Assembly (NCBI RefSeq): GCF_007830635.1
Contig: NZ_VLLA01000009.1
Span: forward strand, 62,001 to 126,000
DNA length: 64,000 nucleotides
From: Bradyrhizobium huanghuaihaiense
Lineage (GTDB): Bacteria > Pseudomonadota > Alphaproteobacteria > Rhizobiales > Xanthobacteraceae
Direction: 5' to 3'
Part shown: positions 9,173 to 17,191 of the stretch, one piece after another
How the letters are laid out: each line of letters starts with the position of its first letter
Position numbering within the stretch: position 1 is the stretch's first letter
Made by a program: the position numbers and the translations under genes
Notes under the pieces: generated by a model
Databases searched by the model: none
What the model was told of the DNA's origin: nothing
Seen by the model: only the letters and a program-made list of their open reading frames with translations

Positions 9173-10000
9173 ATGAATTTCCGTTATTTGGCCGCGTCCG
9201 TCCGGCCGCGCGGGCGACTTCTCGCCTTGTTGACGGCGACGGCATTGGTCGTCCCGTTTGCCGCCGAAGCCCAGACCCCGGCGCCGGCTCCCGGTGCGCC
9301 CGCCGCGCCCAAGGCGGCTCCGGCGGCTCCTAAGGCCGCTCCGAAGGCGGCCCCCAAGGCTCCGGCCCCAGCGGCCCAGGCGCCCGCCCAAGCTCCTGCC
9401 CAGGGCGCTCCGGCGCAGCAGGGCGCAGCCCAGCCCGCGGACCAGCAGATCCAGCTGATCTATGCCCCCTGGACCAAGTTCTGCCTCAAGGGCCAGGACG
9501 CCAACGCCAAGCAGGTCTGCTTCACCGGCAAGGACGGCCGCATCGAATCGGGCCAGCCGGTCATCGCCGCCGTGATCATCGAGCCGGAAGGCGAGCCCAA
9601 GAAGATCCTGCGCGTGACGCTGCCGCTCGGCATGCAGCTGGTCCACGGCACCCGGATCATCGTGGATAGCAACGCACCGCTGCAGCAGCCCTATGTGATC
9701 TGCTTCCAGAACGGCTGCATGTCCGATTACGAGGCCACGCCCGAGCTCATCGCCAGCATGAAGAAGGGCCAGAATCTGGTTGTCCAGGCGATCAACGCCA
9801 ACGGCGCGCCGCTGACCCTGCCGCTGCCGCTCGCCGGCGAATTCCAGAAGGCCTATGACGGTCCGCCGACCGATCCGAAGGTGTTCGAGGAAACCCAGAA
9901 GAAACTCCAGGAAGAGCTTCAGAAGAAGGCTGACGAGCAGCGCAAGAAGCTCGAGCAGCAGGGTGGCGCGCCCGGCGCTCCTCCGACCGCCCAGAAGTAA
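9173..10000 (+). CDS. Invasion-associated locus B (IalB) family periplasmic protein
   Basis: 275 residues. A signal peptide (about 1-33, ending AEAQ) leads into a low-complexity Ala/Pro/Lys linker with repeated KAAP units (about 34-90). The IalB domain follows, with paired cysteines in FCLKGQDANAKQVCFTG and VICFQNGCMSDYEA. The C-terminus is a charged, probably coiled segment (ETQKKLQEELQKKADEQRKK) and a Pro/Gly tail. IalB-like proteins are widespread secreted proteins in Rhizobiales; outside Bartonella their role is unclear. A strong intrinsic terminator begins 22 bases after the stop, so it is probably monocistronic. Confidence 0.85.
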   Translation: MNFRYLAASVRPRGRLLALLTATALVVPFAAEAQTPAPAPGAPAAPKAAPAAPKAAPKAAPKAPAPAAQAPAQAPAQGAPAQQGAAQPADQQIQLIYAPWTKFCLKGQDANAKQVCFTGKDGRIESGQPVIAAVIIEPEGEPKKILRVTLPLGMQLVHGTRIIVDSNAPLQQPYVICFQNGCMSDYEATPELIASMKKGQNLVVQAINANGAPLTLPLPLAGEFQKAYDGPPTDPKVFEETQKKLQEELQKKADEQRKKLEQQGGAPGAPPTAQK

Positions 10001-10022
10001 TTGGGATCAAATCCCGGACATG

Positions 10023-10051
10023 AAAAAGGCGCTCATTCGAGCGCCTTTTTT
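10023..10051 (+). terminator. Intrinsic terminator after the IalB gene
   Basis: A 12-bp stem (AAAAAGGCGCTC with GAGCGCCTTTTT) closes on an ATTC loop and ends in six T. The A-run on the left arm means it can also work for the convergent hspQ gene. Confidence 0.9.
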
Positions 10052-10077
10052 GCTGACCCGCCGTGTCCGGGCGAAGA

Positions 10078-10410
10078 TCAGTTCAGCGACGGATTGCGCG
10101 GGCGGTAGCCGCCGGTCTTGTCCTTGATGAAGATCTCGGCGACCTGGGAATGCCGGACCGGCTCGCCCGAATCGTCCGGCAGCAGGTTCTGCTCGGAGAC
10201 ATAGGCGACGTATTCGGACTCCGCGTTCTCCGCGAGCAGGTGGTAGAACGGCTGGTCCTTGTGGGGCCGCACCTCCTCGGGAATCGACAGCCACCACTCC
10301 TCGGTGTTGTTGAATTCCGGATCGATGTCGAAGATCACGCCCCGGAACGAGAAGATCCGGTGGCGGACGACCTGTCCGATCTGGAATTTGGCGGTCCTCG
10401 CTTTAATCAT
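10078..10410 (-). CDS. hspQ: Heat shock protein HspQ
   Basis: A 110-residue protein of the HspQ (hemimethylated-DNA-binding, YccV-like) family. Typical stretches are FQIGQVVRHRIFSFRGVIFD near the N-terminus, WWLSIPEEVRPHKDQPFYHL in the middle and EYVAYVSEQNLLPDDSGEPV towards the end. In enterobacteria HspQ modulates Lon and promotes turnover of DnaA. It converges on the IalB gene, sharing the bidirectional terminator at 10023-10051. Confidence 0.92.
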   Translation of the reverse strand: MIKARTAKFQIGQVVRHRIFSFRGVIFDIDPEFNNTEEWWLSIPEEVRPHKDQPFYHLLAENAESEYVAYVSEQNLLPDDSGEPVRHSQVAEIFIKDKTGGYRPRNPSLN

Positions 10411-10516
10411 TCCCCGTCGATAGACCAGGATTGTGGCCGATGCTAGTGGCCTTAGCGGGAATTAACCTTCGCGTAAGGGGCGGATAGCCCCCAAGTCCTC
10501 AGAAAACACTTCATCA

Positions 10517-11470
10517 ATGGTCGATATCCTCAACCTGGCTCTACCTTATTTTGGCCTGATCTTCGTTGGTTTCGCCTGCGGCAAGGTCAAGGCCTTGCCG
10601 GAATCGGGCCTCGCCTGGATGAACTTCTTCCTGCTCTACGTGTCGCTGCCGGCGCTGCTGTTCGCGATCATGTCGAAGACGCCGTTTGCCGAGCTGAACA
10701 ACCCGCCGTTCCTGATCGCAACCACGCTGTCGACGGTGGCCGCGTTCACGCTCGCGCTGGTCGTCGGCAAGGTGCTGGGACGCCTGACATTGCGCGAGGC
10801 GACGCTCGCCGGTCTCTCCGGCGGCTACGGCAACATCGGCTACATGGGACCGGGGCTGGCGCTCGCAGTGCTTGGGACGAAGGCCGCGGCGCCGACCGCG
10901 CTGATCTTCTGCTGCGACAGCATCTTCCTGTTCACGATCGTGCCGCTCCTGATCGAGCTCTCCGACCGCGACCATCCCTCCATCGTGCACGCGTTCGGCG
11001 TGGTGCTGAAGCAGATCGTGCTCAACCCGCTGATCATGTCGGCCTGCTTCGGCGCGGCGGTGGCGGCGCTCCACATCGAGCTGCCGGTTGCGCTCGACCG
11101 CACCATCATCTTCCTCCAGAACGCGGCCGCGCCGACCGCGCTGTTCGTGCTCGGCGTGACCGTGGCGCTCCGCCCGTTCGACCGCGTGCCGTGGGAGGTG
11201 CCCGGCGTGATTGCGGTCAAGCTCCTGATTCATCCGCTCGCAGCGTTCGGCCTGATGCTGGCGTTCGGCCCGTTCGCGCAGCCCTGGGCCGCGACCGCCG
11301 TGCTGATGGCCTCGCTGCCGCCGGCGTTGAACGTATTCGTCATCGCCCGGCAGAACGATGCCTGGATCGAGTCAGCCTCCGTCGCCGTGCTGCTCGGGAC
11401 GTTCGCGTCGGTGGTCACGCTGACCAGCGTGATGTGGGCGATCCAGACGGGACGGCTGGCGTTTCCGTGA
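10517..11470 (+). CDS. AEC (auxin efflux carrier) family transporter
   Basis: 317 residues, strongly hydrophobic with about ten membrane segments. The first reads LALPYFGLIFVGFACGKVK, and the conserved glycine-rich crossing NIGYMGPGLALAVLG is present mid-protein. Members export or import small carboxylates such as malate or malonate; the substrate here cannot be read from sequence. It is flanked by a palindromic repeat on the right and has its own intergenic upstream, so it appears to be a single-gene unit. Confidence 0.88.
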   Translation: MVDILNLALPYFGLIFVGFACGKVKALPESGLAWMNFFLLYVSLPALLFAIMSKTPFAELNNPPFLIATTLSTVAAFTLALVVGKVLGRLTLREATLAGLSGGYGNIGYMGPGLALAVLGTKAAAPTALIFCCDSIFLFTIVPLLIELSDRDHPSIVHAFGVVLKQIVLNPLIMSACFGAAVAALHIELPVALDRTIIFLQNAAAPTALFVLGVTVALRPFDRVPWEVPGVIAVKLLIHPLAAFGLMLAFGPFAQPWAATAVLMASLPPALNVFVIARQNDAWIESASVAVLLGTFASVVTLTSVMWAIQTGRLAFP

Positions 11471-11529
11471 GGGGCGTGCGCAGCGCGATGGGATTGAGGT
11501 TCGTCGCTTGCCGCTCGGCAGGTGCGCTC

Positions 11530-11666
11530 CCTCTCCCGCTTGCGGGGGAGGGTTGGGGAGGGGGTGTCTCCGCGTCGGGATTGTCAGAGGTCTGCCGAGG
11601 AAATCTCTGGGAGGAGAGAGCCCCCACCCGGCGCTCCGCGCCGACCTCCCCCGCAAGCGGGAGAGG
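11530..11666. repeat. Long inverted repeat, family D
   Basis: Two perfectly complementary 22-base arms lie at 11530-11551 (beginning CCTCTCCCGCTTGCGGGGGA) and 11645-11666 (beginning CCTCCCCCGCAAGCGGGAGA). Each arm is itself close to palindromic around GCTTGC or GCAAGC. It fills the gap between the AEC gene and the convergent ubiH-like gene and resembles dispersed Bradyrhizobium intergenic elements. A short relative may be the palindrome at 36642-36672. Confidence 0.8.
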
Positions 11667-11719
11667 TTGCACCGTGCCTGCGGCCAATCCCTCAATTCAA
11701 AAATTTTGGCTTCGTAGAG

Positions 11720-12904
11720 CTACCTTCGCCAGGTCGGCGTCAGACCTTCGCGCATGGCGAAACGCCGGAGCGGGCCGATGGCGCCGAGCAGGTGCATGCC
11801 GACGGCGCGGACCGGCTGGAGCGGCAGGAAATCGTTGAGCAGGGAACGGTTGGCGATGTCGATCGCAAAGGTCCGGCTCAGGATGTCGGGCCGCCGGGCG
11901 CGATCATAGCGTTTGAGCACGTCGTCCGCGCCGGGATCCTGGCCCGCCGCGAGCGCTTCGCCCGCAAGCCGCGCGATGTCGGCGGCATCGCGCAGGCCGA
12001 GATTGAGGCCTTGGGCGCCGATCGGCGGGACCACATGGGCGGCTTCCCCGACCAGCGCGATGCGATCGCGGCCGAAGGATCTTGGACGCTCGATCGCCAG
12101 CGGGAACAGGTTGCGCCCGGGCTCGACCGTCATGCGTCCCAGGATCGAATGCGACTGCTTCTCGATCGCGGCGGACAGCTCCTCGTCGCTCAGGCCGCGC
12201 AACCGCGCGGCGTCCGCCGGCGCCGAGACCCAGACGATGCTGGAGCGGTCGCCGGGCAGGGGCACGAACACGCAGGGCCCGTGCGGCGTGTGGAACTCGG
12301 TCGAGACGTTGCGATGCGGCCGCGTGTGGCCGACGTTGAAGGTCAGCGCGGTCTGCGTCAGCTCGCGCCGCGTCACGGCGATGCCGGCGGCCTCCCGGCA
12401 CAGCGAATGCCGGCCGTCGGCGCCGACGACGAGCCGGGCCGAGAGGAATTGCGCGGAGGCCGTGCGGATCGCGACATCGTCGGCTTCGATGACGACGCTC
12501 TCGGCCTCGTCGTCGAAACGGACGACCCCGGGCAACTCGGCCGCGCGCTCTTCCAGCGCCAGCATCAGCGAGCGGTTGTCGATGTTGTAGCCGAAGGCGT
12601 CGAGCTCGATTTCGTGACAGGAGAAACGGACCTCGGGGCTGCGGAACAGCCGGCCGGTGTCGTCGACGAGCCGCATGACTTCGAGCGCTGCCGCCTTGTC
12701 CCTGCAGCGCGGCCAGACGTCGAGGCTCTCCAGCAGATCGACGGAGGCCCCCAGCAGCGCGGTGGTGCGGTTGTCGGCATAGGGCAGGCGCCGCGCCACC
12801 AGCGCGGTCCGTGCGCCCGCCTGCGCCAGCGCAATGGCCGCGCTAAGGCCGGCCGGTCCGCCGCCGATCACGGCTGCGTCAAAAAGTGTCGATACGTCTG
12901 TCAT
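11720..12904 (-). CDS. UbiH/COQ6-type FAD-dependent hydroxylase
   Basis: 394 residues with the layout of aromatic-ring monooxygenases of ubiquinone synthesis. The dinucleotide fold is AAVIGGGPAGLSAAIALAQA at residues 9-28, the DG motif is VVGADGRHSLCREAAGI, and the FAD-ribityl motif is RIALVGEAAHVVPPIGAQGL. The most likely role is hydroxylation of a ubiquinone precursor. UbiH, UbiF and UbiL-type paralogues cannot be separated by eye, so no symbol is assigned. It has its own upstream region and diverges from pcs. Confidence 0.88.
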   Translation of the reverse strand: MTDVSTLFDAAVIGGGPAGLSAAIALAQAGARTALVARRLPYADNRTTALLGASVDLLESLDVWPRCRDKAAALEVMRLVDDTGRLFRSPEVRFSCHEIELDAFGYNIDNRSLMLALEERAAELPGVVRFDDEAESVVIEADDVAIRTASAQFLSARLVVGADGRHSLCREAAGIAVTRRELTQTALTFNVGHTRPHRNVSTEFHTPHGPCVFVPLPGDRSSIVWVSAPADAARLRGLSDEELSAAIEKQSHSILGRMTVEPGRNLFPLAIERPRSFGRDRIALVGEAAHVVPPIGAQGLNLGLRDAADIARLAGEALAAGQDPGADDVLKRYDRARRPDILSRTFAIDIANRSLLNDFLPLQPVRAVGMHLLGAIGPLRRFAMREGLTPTWRR

Positions 12905-13033
12905 GGAACGACAAATGACACGCCCCGCGGCAAATTCAAGCCCACCTATTTTTCCTAGGTTTTATGGCGAATTGTGTGGTCGGGCGCCGCAATGGCTTAT
13001 GTGCAAATCGGCCCCATTCTGATAGCAGAAGCC

Positions 13034-13759
13034 ATGGACAGCCGAGAGGATTCCCTGAAGCCGACACCCGCGATCCGTGCCGCGGCGTTCTCGGTGCATA
13101 TCTTCACCGCCTTCGGTGCGGCGATCGCGCTGCTCGCGATGCTGGAGGCCGTGCGCGAGCACTGGGCGGCGATGTTTCAATGGCTCGGCGTCGCGTTGAT
13201 CATCGACGCGATCGACGGTCCGATTGCGCGCCGGCTCGACGTCAAGAACGTGCAGCCCAACTGGTCGGGCGACGTGCTCGATCTCGTGGTCGACTTCGTC
13301 ACCTATGTGTTCGTGCCGGCCTATGCGATCGTGGCGAGCGGGCTGTTGCTGCCGGTCGCGGCGCCCGTGCTCGGCGTCGCCATCATCGTCACCAGCGCAT
13401 TATATTTCGCCGATCTGCGCATGAAGGCCGACGACAATCACTTCCGCGGTTTCCCGGCGCTATGGAATGCGGCGGCATTCTATCTGTTCCTGCTGCACTG
13501 GTCGCCGCTGTGGTCCACGCTGCTGGTCACGGCCCTGGTGGTGCTGACCTTCGTGCCGTTCCATGTGCTGCATCCGGTCCGAGTCGTGCGGCTGCGCTGG
13601 CTGACGATGTCGCTGATCGCGATCTGGGCGCTCTTGTCCCTCTACACGCTGGACATGGACTTCCACGTCGGCCCCGTTGTGACGGCTGCACTGTGCGCGA
13701 TCGCGCTCTGGATCAGCTTCAGCGACGCGTTGATCCGCTTCGCAAGATCCTTCGTATGA
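13034..13759 (+). CDS. pcs: Phosphatidylcholine synthase
   Basis: 241 residues. The enzyme condenses CDP-diacylglycerol with choline to give phosphatidylcholine, a membrane lipid typical of plant-associated alphaproteobacteria. The CDP-alcohol phosphotransferase signature is complete: DAIDGPIARR, then GDVLDLVVD, with the aspartates of the DGxxAR...GxxxDxxxD pattern. Around it are about eight hydrophobic segments. The ATG at 13034 gives the length of characterised rhizobial Pcs; starts at 12974 or 12992 would add a non-conserved extension. Its stop overlaps the terC start by four bases. Confidence 0.9.
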   Translation: MDSREDSLKPTPAIRAAAFSVHIFTAFGAAIALLAMLEAVREHWAAMFQWLGVALIIDAIDGPIARRLDVKNVQPNWSGDVLDLVVDFVTYVFVPAYAIVASGLLLPVAAPVLGVAIIVTSALYFADLRMKADDNHFRGFPALWNAAAFYLFLLHWSPLWSTLLVTALVVLTFVPFHVLHPVRVVRLRWLTMSLIAIWALLSLYTLDMDFHVGPVVTAALCAIALWISFSDALIRFARSFV

Positions 13760-14490
13760 TGCATCTGATCACCAGCCCCGAGGCGTGGGCCGCGCTGCTC
13801 ACCCTGACCTCGCTCGAGATCGTGCTCGGCATCGACAACGTCATCTTCCTGTCGGTGATCGTCTCGCGCATCCCGGAACAGCAGGCGAACCGCGCCCGCC
13901 AGATCGGGCTGGCGCTGGCGCTGATCTTCCGCATCATCCTGCTCAGCGTGCTGGTCTGGCTGATCGGCCTGACCGCGCCGGTGTTCTCGTTTGCAGCTAA
14001 CGACTTCTCGTGGCGCGACCTGATCCTGATCGGCGGCGGCCTGTTCCTGATCGCGAAGGCGACGCACGAGATTCACGCCGAGGTCGAGGCCGATGACGAC
14101 GAGGGCGATGAGCAATCCGGCGGCAGCGCCTTCTTCTGGGTGATCGTCCAGATCGTGATCATCGACATCGTGTTCTCGCTGGACTCGATCATCACCGCGA
14201 TCGGTATGGCACAGGACATCGAGATCATGATCGCGGCCGTCGTGATCGCCTGCCTGATCATGTACATTTCGTCCGGGCCGGTGTCGCGATTCGTCGCCGA
14301 GCATCCGACCACGAAGATGCTGGCGCTGGCCTTCCTGGTGCTGATCGGCGTCGCGCTGGTCGCGGACGGATTCAAATTCCACATCCCGCGCGGCTACATC
14401 TATTTCGCAATTGCGTTCTCGGCGGCGGTCGAATTCTTCAACGTGCTGGCCAAGCGCAACCGCAGGAAGGCGCGCAGGGCGTCGGTCTAG
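13756..14490 (+). CDS. TerC family integral membrane protein
   Basis: 244 residues. The family is recognised from SLEIVLGIDNVIFLSVIVSR in the first helix pair, the acidic loop HAEVEADDDEGDEQ between membrane blocks, and the second repeat VIVQIVIIDIVFSLDSIITA. The paired acidic residues (ExxLGIDN and DxxFSLDS) are the presumed metal-coordinating sites. Relatives are linked to tellurite resistance, manganese export and co-translocational metal loading. Translation is coupled to pcs by the ATGA overlap, which suggests a membrane-related operon, although a functional link is not established. Confidence 0.9.
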   Translation: MMHLITSPEAWAALLTLTSLEIVLGIDNVIFLSVIVSRIPEQQANRARQIGLALALIFRIILLSVLVWLIGLTAPVFSFAANDFSWRDLILIGGGLFLIAKATHEIHAEVEADDDEGDEQSGGSAFFWVIVQIVIIDIVFSLDSIITAIGMAQDIEIMIAAVVIACLIMYISSGPVSRFVAEHPTTKMLALAFLVLIGVALVADGFKFHIPRGYIYFAIAFSAAVEFFNVLAKRNRRKARRASV

Positions 14491-14566
14491 CCGTTCCCGT
14501 GGGCGTTGAGTTGACAAGGCGGGCGCGATGTCTTTCGCTCAGCCTTGGAGAAGAGGAGGTCAGGCG

Positions 14567-15541
14567 ATGACCAAAGCCGTCCGGGTGCACAAGGTCGGGG
14601 GTCCCGAAGCCCTGGTCTATGAGAGCGTCGAGGTGCCGGCGCCTGCTGCCGGCGAGGTGCGCATCCGCCAGCACGCGGTGGGCCTCAACTTCATCGACGT
14701 CTATTATCGCACTGGCCTCTACAAGGCGCCGGGGCTGCCCTTCATCGCCGGCAACGAGGCCTCGGGCGAGGTGGTTGCGGTCGGGCCGGGCGTCACGCAT
14801 TTCCATCCCGGCGACCGCGTCGCCTATTACCACAACCTGGGTGCCTATACCGGCGAGCGCAACCTCCCCTGGGAGAAGCTGGTCAAGCTGCCCGATCACA
14901 TCACCCACGAGCAGGGCGCCGTGCTGATGCTGAAGGGGCTGACGGTGTGGTATCTCCTGCACAAGACCTTCAAGGTCGAGCCGCACCACCGCGTGCTGAT
15001 CCACGCCGCCGCCGGCGGTATCGGCCTCTTGGCCTGCCAATGGGCGAGGGCGCTCGGCGCCCATGTCATCGGCACCGTCGGCTCCCGCGAGAAGGCCGAG
15101 CTTGCCGAGGCCAATGGCTGCGACCACGTCATCCTCTACAACGAGGAAGACTTCGTCGCCCGCGTCAAGCAGATCAGCCGCAACGAGGGCTGCGACGTCG
15201 TCTATGACGGCGTCGGCAAGGCGACCTTCCCGGGCTCGCTGTCCTGCCTGAAGCCGCGCGGCATGTTCGTCTCCTTCGGCAATGCGTCAGGCCCCGTGCC
15301 GCCGTTCTCGATCGCCGAGCTCAACAATCACGGCTCGCTGTTCGCGACGCGGCCGAAGCTCAACGACTATATCGGCACGCGCAAGGAACTGCTGGAAGGC
15401 GCCGACACGCTGTTCGCCGCCGTCATCAACGGCAAGCTGCACGTGCCGATCAACCATGCCTACGCTCTGAAAGATGCCGCGAAGGCGCACATCGATCTCG
15501 AAAGCCGCAAGACCACGGGCGCGTCGATTTTGAAGCCGTAG
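14567..15541 (+). CDS. qor: NADPH:quinone oxidoreductase (zinc-independent MDR family)
   Basis: 324 residues of the medium-chain reductase superfamily, quinone reductase branch. MTKAVRVHKVGGPEALVYES is the usual opening, GLNFIDVYYRTGLYKAPGLP is the conserved catalytic-domain stretch, and IHAAAGGIGLLACQWARALG is the nucleotide-binding fold. No zinc-ligand cysteines are seen. A good Shine-Dalgarno (GAGGAGGT, 14553-14560) fixes the ATG at 14567. It probably reduces quinones with NADPH in the cytoplasm. It stands alone, followed by a palindromic repeat. Confidence 0.9.
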   Translation: MTKAVRVHKVGGPEALVYESVEVPAPAAGEVRIRQHAVGLNFIDVYYRTGLYKAPGLPFIAGNEASGEVVAVGPGVTHFHPGDRVAYYHNLGAYTGERNLPWEKLVKLPDHITHEQGAVLMLKGLTVWYLLHKTFKVEPHHRVLIHAAAGGIGLLACQWARALGAHVIGTVGSREKAELAEANGCDHVILYNEEDFVARVKQISRNEGCDVVYDGVGKATFPGSLSCLKPRGMFVSFGNASGPVPPFSIAELNNHGSLFATRPKLNDYIGTRKELLEGADTLFAAVINGKLHVPINHAYALKDAAKAHIDLESRKTTGASILKP

Positions 15542-15562
15542 GTCTCGACGTCGTTCTCCGCT

Positions 15563-15705
15563 CTCGTGTCCCGGACGCGCTGCAGCGTTCTTACGCTGCT
15601 GCGCAGAGCCGGGACCCAGGAGGCGGCACGGGATTCTGCGGAGAGATAGGTCCCGGCTCTGCAGCGCACCGCCGAAGGGGCGCTGCGCTGCGTCCGGGGC
15701 ACGAG
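15563..15705. repeat. Palindromic intergenic repeat, family B (copy 1)
   Basis: The element opens CTCGTGTCCCGGACGCGCTG and closes with the near reverse complement ending GCGTCCGGGGCACGAG. Inner arms GAGCCGGGACC and GGTCCCGGCTC form a second hairpin. A second copy is at 32929-33061. It separates the convergent qor and aminotransferase genes. Confidence 0.8.
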
Positions 15706-15712
15706 ACTGTCG

Positions 15713-16909
15713 TCACGCCACTCGTCTCGCCGCCCCAGCTTTCGTCAAGATCCCGTCGAGACAATCGATCATCTCGGCGATCTCTCCCTTCGTGACATTC
15801 AGCGCCGGCATGAAGCGCAGCGTATCCACCTGCGGCGCGTTCAGCAGCACGCCGGCCTCGAATGCCTGCGCGACGATCCCTGGCGCGATCGGCAGCTTGA
15901 GGTCGAGCGCCAGCAGCAGGCCACGTCCCCGCACGCCGCCGAGCCCGTGCCGGGCCGAGACCTTCTGCAGCTCGCTTTCGAGCAGGAGGCCGGTCTCGGT
16001 GACCGACTTCAGGAAGTCGGGCTTCTTGACCTCCTCCAGCACCGCAAGCCCCGCCGCGCACATGATCGGGTTGCCGTTGAACGTGCCGCCCTGGTCGCCA
16101 TGCTCGAAGCACGAGGCGCGCTCGGTCGCGAGCAGGGCCGCGAGCGGCACGCCGCCGCCGATGCCCTTGCCGAGCGTCATGATGTCGGGCGAAATCCCGG
16201 CGTGCTCATAGTGGAAGAGCTTTCCGGTCCGGCCCATGCCGGTCTGGATCTCGTCGAAAATGAGCAGCAGGCCGTGCGCTTCGGTCAGCGCGCGCAGCTC
16301 CCGCAGGAACGCATCGGTCGCCGGCCACACGCCGGATTCACCCTGGATCGGCTCGAGCATCACGGCGACGGTGTTGGCGTTGATCAGCTTCTCGACCGAG
16401 GCGATGTCGTTCAGCTTCGCCTTCTTGAAGCCCGATACTTTCGGCTCGAACAGCGGCTCGAACGCCTTCTTGCCCGAGGCCGACATCGTCGCCAGCGTCC
16501 GGCCGTGGAAGCCGCCTTCGAAGCTGATGATCTCGAACGCGCCGTTCCTGTGCAGGCTGCCATATTTGCGCGCGAGCTTGATCGCACCCTCGTTGGCTTC
16601 CGCGCCGGAATTGGCGAAGAACACCTGGTCGAACGCGCTGTTCTCGACCAGCGCCTGCGCCAGCTTGAGGCTCGGCTCGTTGTAGAACGCCGGGCTTGGC
16701 GTCAAGAGCCGCTTGGCTTGCGCGGCGAGCGCGTCGGCGATCGCCGGCGGGGAGTGACCGAGGCAGTTGACGGCCCAGCCCTGCACGAAATCGAGATAGC
16801 GCTTGCGGCCGTCGTCCCAGAGGTAGGAGCCGGCACCGCGGACGAACACGGCCTTGGGCCGTGCGGTGATGTCCATCAGCGCGTCATACGGATGGGTGGC
16901 GGTGGTCAT
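15713..16909 (-). CDS. argD: Acetylornithine aminotransferase family protein (ArgD-like)
   Basis: 398 residues of class III PLP aminotransferases. Features are FANSGAEANEGAIKLARKYG (phosphate-binding), FEGGFHGRTLATMSASGKK, the PLP-pyridine aspartate in LLIFDEIQTGMGRTG and the Schiff-base lysine in MTLGKGIGGGVPLAALL. The assigned reaction is interconversion of N-acetylornithine and N-acetylglutamate semialdehyde in arginine synthesis. ATG 16909 follows AGAGGAG at good spacing. Unlike many alphaproteobacterial argD genes it has no argF after it, so it may be a second copy. The arginine-rich leader ORF and hairpin upstream support an arginine-related role. Confidence 0.8.
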   Translation of the reverse strand: MTTATHPYDALMDITARPKAVFVRGAGSYLWDDGRKRYLDFVQGWAVNCLGHSPPAIADALAAQAKRLLTPSPAFYNEPSLKLAQALVENSAFDQVFFANSGAEANEGAIKLARKYGSLHRNGAFEIISFEGGFHGRTLATMSASGKKAFEPLFEPKVSGFKKAKLNDIASVEKLINANTVAVMLEPIQGESGVWPATDAFLRELRALTEAHGLLLIFDEIQTGMGRTGKLFHYEHAGISPDIMTLGKGIGGGVPLAALLATERASCFEHGDQGGTFNGNPIMCAAGLAVLEEVKKPDFLKSVTETGLLLESELQKVSARHGLGGVRGRGLLLALDLKLPIAPGIVAQAFEAGVLLNAPQVDTLRFMPALNVTKGEIAEMIDCLDGILTKAGAARRVA

Positions 16910-16954
16910 GTCGAACTCCTCTGGAGGCGGGTGGAAAAAGGCGCGCGAAAAGCA

Positions 16955-16985
16955 AGAAGGCCGCACTTTGCGGGTGCGGCCTTCT
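16955..16985 (-). terminator. Attenuator-type hairpin between leader ORF and argD-like gene
   Basis: A perfect 11-bp stem (AGAAGGCCGCA with TGCGGCCTTCT) has a 9-base loop. Read on the minus strand it is followed by TGCTTTTC, an imperfect U-tract. It lies 25 bases after the leader stop codon and 45 bases before the aminotransferase start, so it sits in the mRNA leader. A smaller hairpin (GCTGAA with TTCAGC, at the leader stop) lies between, as expected for mutually exclusive structures. Confidence 0.65.
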
Positions 16986-17010
16986 CGAAAACTATGCTGA
17001 ATTCAGGTGT

Positions 17011-17100
17011 TCAGCGGCGTCGTCGGACATGGCGCAACCCATCATCGTCGCGGGTGCGACGACGGAAAGCTGCGCGGCGGTGGGTCCGAGAGTTGATCAT
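17011..17100 (-). CDS. Arginine-rich leader peptide ORF upstream of argD-like gene
   Basis: A 29-codon ORF starting ATG ATC AAC TCT CGG. Twelve of the 29 residues are arginine, including triplet RRR at 13-15 and a run of four just before the TGA. It is followed by the 11-bp hairpin at 16955-16985 and then the aminotransferase gene. This matches the layout of amino-acid attenuators, where ribosome stalling at scarce charged tRNA shifts the leader RNA away from the terminator. High-GC DNA often yields arginine-rich frames by chance, so translation is inferred, not shown. Confidence 0.5.
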   Translation of the reverse strand: MINSRTHRRAAFRRRTRDDDGLRHVRRRR

Positions 17101-17109
17101 GGGGCGCGT

Positions 17110-17138
17110 CCCTACAGCCGAATGCCAGGACTTGTCAA
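17110..17138 (-). promoter_or_regulatory. Candidate promoter for the leader-argD transcript
   Basis: On the minus strand TTGACA (17138-17133) is followed after 16-17 bases by TGTAGG/GTAGGG. The -35 box is a perfect consensus and the -10 box is weak. The predicted transcription start falls only a few bases before the leader ATG, so the leader would be leaderless or nearly so, as in the rhizobial trp attenuator. The alternative is that AGGGA here serves as a ribosome-binding site on a longer transcript. Confidence 0.4.
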
Positions 17139-17191
17139 GCGGGGCGTTTTGCAAGACTCCCGCCCGGCGTGCATCGGCGATGACGAGTTCT

